Positions 52,187 to 63,952 of a stretch of 64,000 bases of DNA are shown here, in pieces. The DNA is from Setophaga petechia (taxonomy: Eukaryota > Chordata > Aves > Passeriformes > Parulidae). Location of the stretch: the NCBI GenBank assembly GCA_024362935.1, contig JANCRA010000008.1:34194557-34258556 (forward strand), read 5' to 3'. A program made the translations under genes and the position numbers. The number at the start of each line of letters is the position of its first letter. Within the stretch, counting starts at the first letter, position 1. Under the pieces are notes generated by a model. That model was not told where the DNA came from. It was given only the letters and a program-made list of their open reading frames with translations, and did no database searches.

Positions 52187-52199
52187 AATACTTACTTTA

Positions 52200-54630
52200 A
52201 AGAAACCCATAAGGATTGCTGAAGATCTGATGGAAAGGTAATAAGGAATGTTTGTGTGAGAGATATTTTGTTATAAGAGATTCCAAACAAGTCTTGTAGC
52301 TTTGTATTACATCATGCATTAATACCCATCTAAAGTCATGCTTCTATTAATGTCTTAAAAAATTTAATGGTCCTTTTGTTCATGATTTTGTAAGTGCAGG
52401 AGGAAAAGTATTAGTTTTTTTGTTATTTAAATGAAGCTGCAGAAATTTTAAATGTATTGTTACTGTCATGACAGTTTAAAATGAAAAATAATTTCACTGT
52501 AAAGGACTCTAGAAATGACCATATTACATACAATGTACTATATTATTATAATATGCTATTCTTATGTAAAATATTTAATTTTAATTTTTATAAAGTAAAC
52601 ACTACTGGATAATTAAAAAACAACTTATTACAATATAACTGGAGTATGTTACAGAAATTTGTATTTTCCTGAAGAACCTCATAAATTAAAGTGTTTGGGT
52701 GACTGTCAAATCATTTGGTTTGTGGAATGTGGTCTCTCTTCCAGTGCCACGCACTTCATATGGAAAATTTGAACCTCTGTAACATTTTTGAAATTTGAAT
52801 TGCAAGAAGCAAGAGCTGAAACTTATAACAAAAATCTGGGTAACATAAGGAGAAGAAAGAGATCTGCATCTCTCTCTCAGACAGGTTGCTCACCAGCTGA
52901 AAGCTCAACTCTGTCACAGTGCTCTGCTGGATGCTCCATTTGAACCCCATACTTCTAAAGGGTCAGGAGCATGTAAGATCAGCCATGCTGTCTACTAAAG
53001 TCAGTGCTGAGTCTCTGTAGTCTGAAATGTTAGGAATGTGCATGTGACAATAAAGCTTGTGGCTGATGATGTCACTTTTCTACAAGAATGCATCAAAATT
53101 GGCTAATCTCATGACATTTTCTCTCAGATTTAGTTTTTCTGGAAAATTAGTTGATAAAAACTTGCAGTAAATAAGTTTGTTGTATAAAAATTTTTTGTTA
53201 AAATCTAAACCAACATTTACCAACTTGAGTCTATTTTTCTTATTGTTTTCAGGTATATATCAATTTTTTCATATACTTTAGTATCAGCAGGGTAAGCTTT
53301 GGTTAAAAAAAACTCTTCCTTGAGTATGCTTGTCTGTTTTCTGCCTTTTTACATGGAAGAAACTTTTTATATTTTTTCTTCATCAGTGATAGGAGGAGAT
53401 ATATTGTACATATCAAAATTAGGATTTCACAGCTAACTTGAGGTTTTAGGAACTTTGCATTCACAACTTTAATTCATTCATCCTCTTCTATCATAAGAAA
53501 TACTGAATTTTTCTCTCAGCTGTGGTTGTCTTCCATTTTCTCATATTTCCACACTTCTCTGTGAAGTATTTTTTGTCCTGCTTGACCTACTGGCCTAAAG
53601 GGCTGATACCTTTTTGACTTTTCCCTGTATAGTATATTTGTATAGAGACTTTTTCAGACCAGAAACAAAATAAAATGATCCAGATGGACATCGCTCTCCT
53701 AAAGAATAACTCTAAACAGTAAATAAATATTTTATCTGCTCCCTCTAGGCAATGCAAACTGTGGTAAGGAGGTTCAGTTTGTGACCATTTGGGAGACTGA
53801 ACCTCTAAAAGGAAATGTGACTATACTATTGGCAGCTTTTTTTTTTTTAATTTATTTTTATTTCTTTCATAAGATAAATCAGAGAATGCATAGAACAAAT
53901 TCTCCAGTGCTGGGAAAAGCCTGCAGGAAAACCTAACGTGTATTTCTATAATTGACAATACTTGACAGACCTTGTTACTTACAAGGTGACTTTTCCTTTA
54001 TATCTTTTGTTCTTTTGCACAGCTGAAATAATATGAAGCAAAAATGTCTAACTGTTACAATGGAAATGAGAACTCTGCTTCTTGGATGATTGCAGGCACC
54101 CTTTGTTTTGCCCTCCTGCTCAACCTGTGCAGACATCTCAACAATTTTCTTTGCCTCCACTGGTGAATCTAAAGCGTTTGTTACCCACTGCTGTTTCTAT
54201 TGCCCTCAGTGAAGCTAAAGATCACCATTTGATCTTTAGGTGCTGTATGCAACATAATTTTTGTCATAGTTTTATAACATTCACTAGTCATTAAGTAGAT
54301 GGCCTACAGGCTGAAATATGTAAATTAGCTAATTATCTGAGTGCTGACATAAAATTTAGTATCAACTCATCCTCTCTCTAGAAACTGTCTGGCATTGTTA
54401 GCTCTGGACCTTCAGCACCTTCAATTCAGCTCGATTTCTGTAGCTATACACTGCACAGGACCCAAGTGTTTTCTGCACCACTCTTGTCATCCTTTGTGGC
54501 TTTTCTCATCTGGGTCTTTTCAAGCCTTTTTGTTGGTGTTAGACAGAAGCTATTTATGGTGTTTTTAATGCCCTCTAGTGGTACTTCTAGCTTTTATTGT
54601 AATGGCTTTGAGCTAACTGTGCTGTGCTGA
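52200..54630. other. AT-rich DNA, no gene recognised
   Basis: Short frames only, with no repeats I can name. The interval 53840-53875 is T- and A-rich. Confidence 0.55.
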
Positions 54631-54639
54631 GACCTCCAC

Positions 54640-55112
54640 ATCAGCATGGATATGCCTGGGGGCTTTCAGAGGGCACAGAGCAGCCTGTACCATCACAACC
54701 AGTTACTAACTGGCTGTGACAGACCTGCCACAGCTGCCTAATGAGTTTGTATGAACTATGCGCCTGCAAACTTCCCAATCTGAAACCAACCCTCCTGCCA
54801 ATGTTTCCCTGCAGGTTCCTCCCATGTGAGCTCTTGAGTTCCCCCATCTCCCAGTCAGCCCTCTGCACTTGCCCGTTAGGGTGCATGGTGTGCCATATTC
54901 CCTTGCAGCTGCCTCCCACCTCACCCCAAGGAGCAGAAGAGCAGCTACGTCTGGTACATGTGTATAGCCTCAGGCCACAGTTCCAAAATCTACTCGTGTG
55001 CGGGCTCTTAGAGAAACCAGACATCAACTGGACCATTTCACCCATCCTCCAGTGTGTTTTTTCTGATAGAACCTGGGTACATGCCATTAATTGTATAAAT
55101 GCTAGCGTTTAA
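54640..55112. other. GC-rich island with overlapping open frames, origin unknown
   Basis: About 470 bases with much higher GC than the surrounding DNA. Three frames are open across most of it: 148 codons on the minus strand (54641-55087), 72 codons on the minus strand in another phase, and 123 codons on the plus strand (54741-55112). Three frames open together is what high GC with few stop triplets produces, so none is taken as a gene. The minus-strand product is rich in Ser, Gly, Cys and Arg and has no signal peptide or known motif. The sharp borders suggest an inserted element or a fragment of a processed copy, but no terminal repeats or tail were found. Confidence 0.4.
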
Positions 55113-55114
55113 TG

Positions 55115-58050
55115 CACCGTATATATTTGGATACATCTCAGGAGCTCAGTGCCTGCATTTCTGGTGATGCTGCTGCTTTAGTTAACAGATATACTTTCTG
55201 AGGTGAAAGGCAAAAATGCAAAGCTAGCTCTGAGTTCCTACATATGAAAGCATGTACCCTCAGAAAGGCTATACAAAATTATGTGTAGAGCTATAGAAGA
55301 TGTAGACTGGAAGAGAGAAAAGGTTATGGACTCTGGATGTCTTCATCCTTATTCCTGGCCCTTCTGATGTGCCTGTGCCAAAGAATCTGTTACCCTGTGG
55401 TTTCTGGGCTTCTATGATTTGTGGATTAGAAAAGTTTAGTCCTAGATGTAAAATTTATGTATGCACATTTCTTTTCTATTTTAACTTAATTAATCCCCTG
55501 AAATACTTTGAAATAAATAGTGGGTTGTTTTTTATTTTCAATTTTTAAATAAAATTACAATCTAGCTGAAAAGAAAGAATATAAAAATGTAACCCTTTTT
55601 TCTTTGGTCAAAAGGAGAGGTAAAACTTTAGTCCTTAAGATTTTGCTCTGATTTATCAAAGATACAATAGTGAGTGAAATAATTCTTGTTTAACTTTAAA
55701 ATTCTTGTGTAATATCAAGGTCTGTGAGATGGTGACCTGTGTGATTAGGAAAAAAGGGACAGAAGGAGAATGGACATGAAAAAGTATGAGTGTGTACGGT
55801 GGAAACATACATGAAATGAACAGTTAGATGGTTTTGGATTAAGTATAGAGGCATTAAGTGCTGCATAAAAGAGATCAAAGGAAAATTCTGCCTCTATAGA
55901 TGAGTAGGCAAATGACAAAATTACTTTTTTTGTAAGATGTGAGTTGAAACTTGAGTAGGTCTAAGAGGGGCAATCTAGGATTGAAAGGAGGTCATTTGAA
56001 ATTTAAATAATCTATCAATGAATCAAAACATGCAACGGATGCCAGAGTATGGAAAAAAACCAGCTGAAGTTGAGAAAAGAATTAAATTACTGTTGTGATG
56101 CATTTTTGGGTGTAATGACATACAGTGGTGAACTTTGGCTGGTAAGTAATTGTTAGAGAAAATTATATGTTAATCATTTGAGTAACTGTTAAAATGTCAG
56201 TTTATAGAGTTGTGAAATCCATCTCTGACAATATAAATTTTTCATTATTCTAAATGTTTTTCCAGATCAAAAGGTAAAGTATTATTGAACTATACCTTTG
56301 TCAAAGAGTAAAATGAATTTTCTAATTAATTTATGTAAAAATTTTCTTTTTGACTAAAAGTACTGAAGTGATCATCACATTGTTTTATGAACCTATTAAT
56401 AATTGTAGGTTTTAAACAATTGCTGTAACATTGCTTTGTAATTTGCACCCACTTGTCTAGTTTTCATTGCTTTCTTTAATGTCTGTACTGTTTATTATGC
56501 AAGGTTCTTAGAGTTTCTCTTTTAGCTTCTTTATATAGAAATCTAATCATAGACTGGCAGAATAATTTCCAAGTATATGGAAGATCTACACTTTACAACT
56601 TTATTAGCTTTTAAATCTCACTAGTAAATTTTTACTTTTTCTAGGTAAATTTCGGCTAGCCATCTTTCCAGAACATAAATACAGAAGTGTTAAATGAAAG
56701 ACTGTATGCAGGTAGCAAACAGCATATGTACGGGTGGGTGAATGTAGTTCAGCTAAAATAACCCAGGGCCTTCACACAGAAAAAAAGATAAAATAATAGA
56801 TACAAGGAATAAAGACTACAGTTTAAGCATCAAGACTTTCAGAGTAAGGTGACAAATTAATACTTCTTCTTTATGCATTCTCTAAGTTTGAAGTTTTCAT
56901 AGAAGTAACAAACCTGAAACATGAACAGAATATAATTGGCAATGTTTGATTTCTTTACGTGTGTAGAATAATGAAAAAAACAATCTTCAGCTTGAATAAA
57001 TAATTCTATGCACTGTTACAGATGTTTAATCTACTCATGTAAGAGTCATGTCAATAGAAACTTGGCAGTTATTTGTGTGGTTGAAGAAAAAGTTTATTTT
57101 CATAAAATGAAAATAGACTTCATTTCTAGAACAATTGAGTTCTAAACAGAGCTCCAGCATCCACTAGAACTAGAAACTGAGTAAAAACTAAGGAAAAATT
57201 GTCAAAATACTGGTCTAAGTCCTAGGCTCCAAAGTAATTGTACAACTCAGTGATATATTGGATTTACTCTTCATTTTCAGGTTGTAGCAACAGTAGAAAA
57301 GATTACAGACATGTAGCAATAAATCACCAAGATTGAAACGTTTTCAACCAGGAGTTTCAGGAAAGAAAACCGACATTGCTGAACTTAGAGTTGTGATTGA
57401 TAATTAACTTACAGTTGTGATGGTTAATTGTGTAGAAAGTAGGGATTTGTAGATAACCTTTCTAATTAATTTTGATACTTGGCTAAGGATGAGTCAATAT
57501 ATTTAAAACTCAAAGAACTATAGGCAACTTAATCTCAATTTCATACTGAGTAAACATATTTAAATGCAAGGAAATTCTTGCATTAAGAAATGCATTGATA
57601 GGCATGATGCAATGGAGAACAGTTAATGTGGCGTTTGTAAAGAGTAGTTGCATTTCACATTTATCTGCTGTATGCGTAAGTCACTTGAGCACACAGCCAA
57701 ATTTGACGTGGTTGATACAGTATGCATGCATTGGCAAGAACCTGTTACAAAATTGTCTCAACAAGGTTCTTAGAGAGATTGAACTGCCATGAGATTACAA
57801 TAAAAATACCTTTCTAGAATCACTACTGTCCAAAAGAAGAACAAAATAGATTGCTATTAACAAAAAACAGAGTGTGGTGAAGTCTCTGGTGTTGCACATA
57901 TTGTTTCCTGTGTGTTGTTCCACCACAAAATTACAGAAGAGTAAAACTCATTGTTAAACTGGTCTGTGATCACCAGAATGAAAAATGGTACTGGCAAGGG
58001 TAATTTTGATAATGAACCATAGAGAATGACTTCTATACAAGAAGAAATTT
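55115..58050. other. AT-rich DNA, no gene recognised
   Basis: Only short frames are present. The last part (about 57595-58050) is continuous with the old CR1 that follows and may be more of the same element, but I could not align it. Confidence 0.5.
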
Positions 58051-58054
58051 TTAA

Positions 58055-58505
58055 AGCAAGGTTATTCAAATTTGGAAAAGGGATGAGTAAGGATGGCATA
58101 ATTGAAATATATGAAGTCATGAATGGCAGGTCAGAAGTGATTTAGGATCTTATTCACCATTCATGACACAAAAATCAGCCAGTGCCCAAGTAAATTACCA
58201 GGCTGATGTGTAAATTGCTTTTCATATAATACATAGTTAAATTGTGTAACTCGTTGCTGCAGGATGTTTTTGATGCCAAAATATAAATCAGTTCAAAATG
58301 CAATTAGCTGAATGGATGAAGTAAGCCCCATTAAGGGCTATTAACTACAATGATGTGGGTACAACACTAAAACCTCTTACTTACAAAAGGGGTCTTCATT
58401 GAGAGAAGTGTCTAACTTCTTTTTCTTGTGCACCCCTGCAAAAATCCCATCTCGACCAATATAGGAGATGAGATTTGGGCATTATGGGTCTCTGTTCTCA
58501 GATAA
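58055..58505 (+). mobile_element. Old, diverged CR1-type LINE 3' portion, plus strand
   Basis: Segments in the correct order match, by eye, the 3' portion of the diverged CR1 type found widely in turtles, crocodilians and birds. They are TTCAAATTTGGAAAAGGGATG, GGCATAATTGAAATATATGA, AAGTCATGAATGGC, then AACTCGTTGCTGCAGGATGT, GATGCCAAAATATAAATCAG, GCTGAATGGATGAAGTA and AAGGGCTATTAA. After a poorly conserved gap come a GTGCACCCCTGC word and GGGCATTATGGGTCTCTG near the end. Divergence is high and only the 3' part remains, with no reverse transcriptase frame left. The 3' end falls at about 58505, exactly where the inverted repeat begins. Confidence 0.8.
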
Positions 58506-59333
58506 CATGAATAAAGAAAACATTTGAAAAAGAAAGTGATTTCCTCCATCCCTAAAAAGAAAAAAAAAAAAAAATATTTAACCCCACTTCAACTTGCCAT
58601 ATATCAACTGGAAATACAATGTCTGATTAGCCCTGAGAAGGATTTGGGGCTCTGAATGGAAAAATGGGCCCATACAAAGCAATTCCATGGGAAGACAAGA
58701 TCACCTGCAAATGTTGCATAAAAAAAAAAAGGAAATAAGTGAGGCAGTAAAAAGTATGGATATTTTATCAAGATCTAATTATGTCCCTACCCCGTGCAGT
58801 AGATATATTTATATATAATTAGATTGAACACTATATTGGATTTTAAATTCTATAACATTTAATTTAAATTTTCAATGAAATTGAAGCTCAATGAAATAAA
58901 TTAGTTATCATAGCTCTTCTCATGATGGCACACCTGTACATGCTTCATTCCAATTGAGAAATCAAACACATAACAGAAATACTCTTAGGAATTTATTTTA
59001 TTCTTCATCTAATGCTACATCTCTGGGCTGAAAATCATATAAGTTTCCTGACTGGTATGCCCAAGATCGCCTCCAACCATCACAGCACCCAGAAGTGCTC
59101 TGTGCACTAAAAACCCTAGGTCCTGTGGTCATTTCAACTGGTTCCCTTGTCAGCTGTGTCAAAAAGTTTTCTTCCACAAGCTCCAGAAACTCTTACACAA
59201 TTTTCTCTCGATAGCATTGTGTTTCCAGTTGATATATGGCAAGTTGAAGTGGGGCTAAATATTTCATTTCTTTTTATTTTTTTTAGGGATGGAGGAAAGC
59301 ACTTTCTTTTTTATTTTTTTTTTTATTTCAGGT
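58504..59333. repeat. Large imperfect inverted repeat (two arms of about 90-120 bp around about 590 bp)
   Basis: The left arm 58531-58621 and the right arm 59215-59307 are reverse complements with few differences. Shared words include CTCCATCCCTAAAAA, CCCCACTTCAACTTGCCATA and TATCAACTGGAAA. The match weakens but can be continued outward to about 58504 and 59333. The A-rich stretch inside the arm differs in length. The 593 bases between the arms (58622-59214) are not alike on their two sides, so this is not two full inverted copies of a longer element. It could be a terminal-inverted-repeat element such as a decayed non-autonomous DNA transposon, a foldback element, or two short copies of one repeat inserted in opposite directions. 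No target duplication was identified. Confidence 0.85.
58560..58574. repeat. Poly-A tract (15 A) inside the left inverted-repeat arm
   Basis: A15 sits where the right arm has a shorter, interrupted T-rich stretch. It accounts for the main length difference between the two arms. Confidence 0.85.
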
Positions 59334-59801
59334 TAAAGAAAGGTCTTTGAATAGATTTCTTGTAATCAGGCATTTTTAAGGGCTACAGCTAGCACTGAGA
59401 AAGTAAGGATTCAGAATAGGGTTCTCATTACACTTTCTTTCCCTTTTCAAGACTGCAGAAAGAAACCCCTCTTTCAGTCATTTTGTTAATGACCTTTGTC
59501 ACCAGTCTTTGAACTGAGCTGAAGGCTTTCTGTGAGGGTTTCTGCCATTCTTACACAGAAGCCTCTGATGTAAACACTAAGAAGAAGGTTTAATTGATAC
59601 GCTTAAAATAATTAGAAAGCAACAGTGCTCAGCAGGGCTGTTTAGGACTAAAGGCTAACAAGGAACCAAATCCCCAGACAACTATGTGATCATTAGGAAA
59701 ACTCAGAGATAAAACATGGCATTTTGGAGAGTTTGGATTCAAAGTATTTAAAAGAAAATAAAAATAATGACAAAACAAAGTAAAAGAAAAAACACCAACA
59801 C

Positions 59802-59831
59802 CCCAGCCCCCCCACCCCCCCCCCCTTCCCC
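59802..59831 (-). other. Four-tract G-quadruplex / i-motif candidate
   Basis: Four C-runs of 4, 7, 10 and 4 bases (59802-59805, 59808-59814, 59816-59825, 59828-59831) are separated by loops of only 2, 1 and 2 bases. The minus strand therefore has four long G-runs with very short loops, a strong sequence match to the G-quadruplex rule. It also contains the proline-rich run of an otherwise meaningless 73-codon frame at 59767-59988. Confidence 0.7.
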
Positions 59832-60640
59832 TAAAACTTGCAGAAATAATGTTGTGGAAAAGAAGTGGAATTTTTATATCTGTGAGTGTATATGCCTTCC
59901 ACTTAAAGTAAAATATTTTAATGTTGCCTGCAGCTGTGAGACTTTAGAGTTGACATATTCTTGTGAGACTTTTGAATGTAGCACTTAAAAAAGCAGTACT
60001 CTTTCTAATGCATGATATTTAGTTTTCTTTTTCTTTATTTATTCTACTATATTTTATTTTTCTAATTTTAGTTTTTTAATGTGGAGATATATTTCCATCT
60101 ATCCAATACTAATTTATTCAGCTGAGTAGTAAGATCAAATTTGCTGACTCTTTGAAACAGTTGGAAGTTCATTTAGGGTAAGGACTCTATGTGTTGCCCA
60201 TGAGTCATCTTCTTGAAATATGAATAGTACTACAGCCTGTCCAGATTATGTCACTCATGTTATGAAAGAGGATGAGGACTTCTCTAGTTCAACCTTCCAA
60301 ATTTTAGCTAAAATATGCTCGCTTCAGAGTTTAGAATAAGTAGCCTCCAATTTGCAAACAAATTAATGTATGTTTTAGGAAGGGCATGTGTGTATTAAAC
60401 TGTGAGATGAATATCTACAGCTATAGCTGATTTGTACTGCTTGGATCTAGTAGTTTTCATTATTTCCTGAAGCCAGGTAGAAACAAAATTATTTTGCACA
60501 CAATTTGTCTTTCCTGCCATTTTAGTGCATGTCCTGTGGAACAGTTAGCAAATGACTATATCAAGTATTCCACTGAAATGAATTAAAAGCACTGTATTTG
60601 CAGTAAATTGCTAATGAGTCTCATTAAAGTCCTAAGTTAA
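59832..60640. other. AT-rich DNA, no gene recognised
   Basis: Nothing supportable. A stretch near 60255-60300 has a TCTCTAGTTCAACCTTCC word that recalls antisense CR1, but too little matches to call it. Confidence 0.5.
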
Positions 60641-60642
60641 CA

Positions 60643-60989
60643 GTGATTACATGTCCACGACTGGAGGATAAGCTACACTGGCTTTGGTGTTTTCCTTACG
60701 GATACCAGGGCTGTACAAGCTCAGTGCACCCACCTTGGTTAATGGCACCATCTGGACTGTGCATCATGACCCTGCCTGCGTGTGCATGTGAGGGACAGCA
60801 TGGGTTCCATGGCACAGCTGTGGTGGGTGAGACACATCCAGCACTCCAATTGCCCAACATCAGCTGTGGAGACAAGGCAGAGGCAAAGCAGAACTTTTGG
60901 GTGAGTGCGAGGGGTAAAACCGGGACATTGAAAAAGGAACTGGCCGTTTGATTTCCACCTAACAATACTTCCTTAACTGATGCTGGCAC
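60643..60989. other. GC-richer patch with opposite-strand frames, origin unknown
   Basis: About 350 bases of higher GC hold a 102-codon plus-strand frame (60643-60951) and a 97-codon minus-strand frame (60696-60989) that largely coincide. Neither product shows a motif I know, and the coincidence again points to composition. It may be a decayed inserted repeat. Confidence 0.35.
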
Positions 60990-61330
60990 TCATATTCCTA
61001 TAGTGAATAATGATGTATATCCTTAGTAACCTTCTCTTTTTTTTAGTGAAAGACAGTACAGACATTTTCTTCTCTCATCTGCTTTGCAGCAGCAGTGGTA
61101 GCCTTGAGTAACCCATACTTTTAAGGATGTGCTTTCTGACTTTCTAAAATTCTCTGAAAAGTTATAATTCAATAGCCTGGTATTGTAAAAATGGCTGAAT
61201 AAGACTTAATATGATTTTCACCAGTACTAACTGATATTATTGTGCTCCTCTGAAGAATAGGAAACTAATGAAAACTTATTTTATAAGTTTGGGATATCTC
61301 CCCAAAACTCCATGTTAAAAAATCCCCCAA

Positions 61331-61346
61331 TTTTTTTTTTTTTTTT
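61331..61346. repeat. Poly-T tract (16 T)
   Basis: Uninterrupted T16 after CCCCCAA and before AATAAAAACG. Simple sequence. Confidence 0.85.
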
Positions 61347-62449
61347 AATAAAAACGTATAATTATTATTTCTACTAAAATTTTTATTTGTAAATAAATGG
61401 GATAAATATGGATCAGCTACTCATAAGATGAAAGAGATGACAGGGACACATAAAGTTTTGGAGGTGAAAAGAGCAAAATTCAAAACTTTTAAATATATAA
61501 AAAAGCAGACGTATAGTGAACTATATAGATAGGAATGTGGGGAACTGTAAAAATATGTACACATTAAATCTAGACTATATAATGTGGAAATAGAAATTAA
61601 AAAGTGAAAAAAATAAAACCATCAAAAATCCCCTCAAACCTCAAATCCTTCAGTAGAAGAAAGCTGCTTCTTGAATTTATTTGAAAAAAGCAAATACAAG
61701 TGTTCTGGTAAAATGTGAGAATTTTCATTTGGTTGAAAATCCTTTTCTATGTTTTTAGGAGGCCAAAGAGAAAAGAATAACAGAACAAAATCTCAGCAAA
61801 TAAGATATAAACCACTCAGAAGACAACATGCAGATGATTATTATCTGATATGTCAACAAATTATGTCAAATAGTGGAAATTTCTTTGTGGAAAAATTAAC
61901 AGGCTTTGTAAATGAGGGATACATTAAGTATCATGCCATCTTGATATTGAATCTAATAATATTATCTTCCATGATACTCTTCTAAATAAGAAGAAACTAT
62001 TTTGTACATGTTTGAGGAGCATGACTCTGATAGAATATTCACATTTATTGGCTATTCACAGGTAAAAAGGAAGGAGATACTGGACAGTATTTCAGAGCAA
62101 TTTGAAGAGAGTTTTAGTTCTGCTCAATGTTTTATCAGACAGGATAGTGTAGTGGAAAATCTGGTGGGATGAATCATAAGGAAGACCGAGGAGATATTCA
62201 AAACAATCTTCAGAAGGAGGAATTAATCTGAAATACCTGGACACAACCCAAAAAATCATCAGTTTTGCGGAAGTAATGAAGTGCACAGATGGAAACTTAT
62301 GAGAAACTGTTCAGTTTTTTAGAAAGGATTAAAGGATCACAATGAATGCAATCAATCATATAGTCACAAATCACAGAGGCAACTCTGATAATAATGCTCT
62401 CCTCCATTTCCACATAATTTCATAGCAATATTTTATCCACCTTTTATGA

Positions 62450-62660
62450 CGGCTCTGAGAGAGGTATAGTTCACCTAGAGTGCATCCAGAGTAGAACTCT
62501 GAAGAAAAGAAATATTTGTAAAATCAAATCCTGCTAAGTAGCACCGAGCATCTTAGGTTAAAAAAGGAAAGCCCTAGAGGAAATGATGAAGGAGAAGTAA
62601 GTCTTCAGGCACCTAAGGATACCTGAAGGTAAGGAGTTGTTGCACACCTATTCTACATAT
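62450..62660 (+). mobile_element. Diverged CR1 LINE fragment, plus strand
   Basis: GTGCATCCAGAGTAGAACTC followed by TGAAG, then TGCTAAGTAGCACCGAGCATC followed by TTAGGTTA, then ACCTGAAGGTAAGGAGTTGT can be aligned in order with avian CR1. The corresponding CR1 words are GTCCAGAGGAGGGCAACGAAG, TATGAGGAGCGGCTGAGGGAG and ACCTGAAAGGAGGTTGTAG. This is the region just before the CR1 3' terminus. It is old, broken and non-coding. The 115-codon frame that starts at 62672 lies just outside it and has no recognisable product. Confidence 0.5.
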
Positions 62661-62669
62661 TCTTCAGTG

Positions 62670-63950
62670 GTGTGTGTATGTTTTGTGGGACTACATGGAA
62701 GGAGGGGGTTATTTATGTGAAAAATGGGATTAGAAGAGGTAGTTTTTACAGAGTGATGAGAATACCAGCAGTAGGAGAGACATTAATGACAAACACCTTG
62801 TGCACCTTGAAGCCTATGGTCTCATTGCAGCTTCAGAAAGCCTTTGAACTATGCGGAATGGAAAAAATAAAAGGAAAATCAAAATCACTGTGTTGGCTTA
62901 CAGTCTATATTCACAAAGACATCAGTTGTATCTTTCTATCTTGCAGTGTCTATGAATCTTTTGTGCATTGTTCTATTCATCTCAGCTGTCTGGTAAGGGG
63001 AATAGGTTGTAATAAATAGAAGGTGGTAAGAATGGCTTTTGTATTAATAAGTTAGGAAATAAAAGGTGTTTTCTATAGTATTGGGATTTTTTCCGTTGTT
63101 GATGTTGTTTATCTGCCTGTTTTCATTATCTTTAACTATTTATTCAATAACTCATAAATATTTTTAAGTGTTCTTTCTTTTTATTAGGAGTTGATAGCAT
63201 CCATCTATGCAGAAACCCTTCTCATAAATATGTATGCTATTTTCTTAGCACCCTAATTTAGTGGAATATAACAGCAGAAATCTGTTTTCATTGTTAATGA
63301 CTCATTTTCTTTTAAGAGAGGAGATGTTTGAAGTTGACTTAGGTATAATAATTTCAAAACTAAATGGTATGAGCAGCACTGAACATAATATTTTGTAGTG
63401 TCCTGAAGAGGGTCCTGCTGTAATATTAATCACTCTTTTTTTTCCTTAAATTGTTTTTTGAAGTACTTTTCATTTTCTTCTTTCTTTTCCTCCTTTTCAG
63501 TGTTTTGGGCTACAAAGGGATTTTTTAAAAATATTCTTATATTCATCTACAACATAAAAGCATATACCATAACTTTAATTTGATGGACATTCCTTATAAT
63601 CACAAATAAATGGCAAACATAAATATTAACATGTATTACAGTAGTTTCAAATACTGATATGGAATTCTTAAAATTAGAGAAATTTGGAAGAAACATGACA
63701 TATAGCTTTAACAAATGTGGCTAAAATTTTGAAGACATATTAGAGTACAGAGTTATCTGCTTTTCACATCCTCTGACCCATCATAGTATCTCAGTGTAAA
63801 TCTGTCAAACCTTTTTGAAGACTTTTTATTTCTGTTAGACATATCTTGGAATGGCTGATCCAATTAAGAATTGTTCAACAATAGCTCATGCAAAGTCAGC
63901 AGATACAATGCACATACTAAAAAATAAAAAAGAACTAATAATCAGTTCCC
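62670..63950. other. AT-rich DNA, no gene recognised
   Basis: The 115-codon plus-strand frame at 62672-63019 has scattered cysteines but no zinc-binding spacing or other motif. Nothing else is supportable. Confidence 0.5.
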
Positions 63951-63952
63951 CG

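Noticed and set aside
54641..55087. 148-codon minus-strand frame as a gene
   Set aside because: Two other frames are open over the same GC-rich block, so openness is expected from base composition. There is no recognisable domain, and I saw no convincing promoter or splice context.
60255..60300. TCTCTAGTTCAACCTTCC word as an antisense CR1 end
   Set aside because: The similarity is limited to one short word. The rest cannot be aligned.
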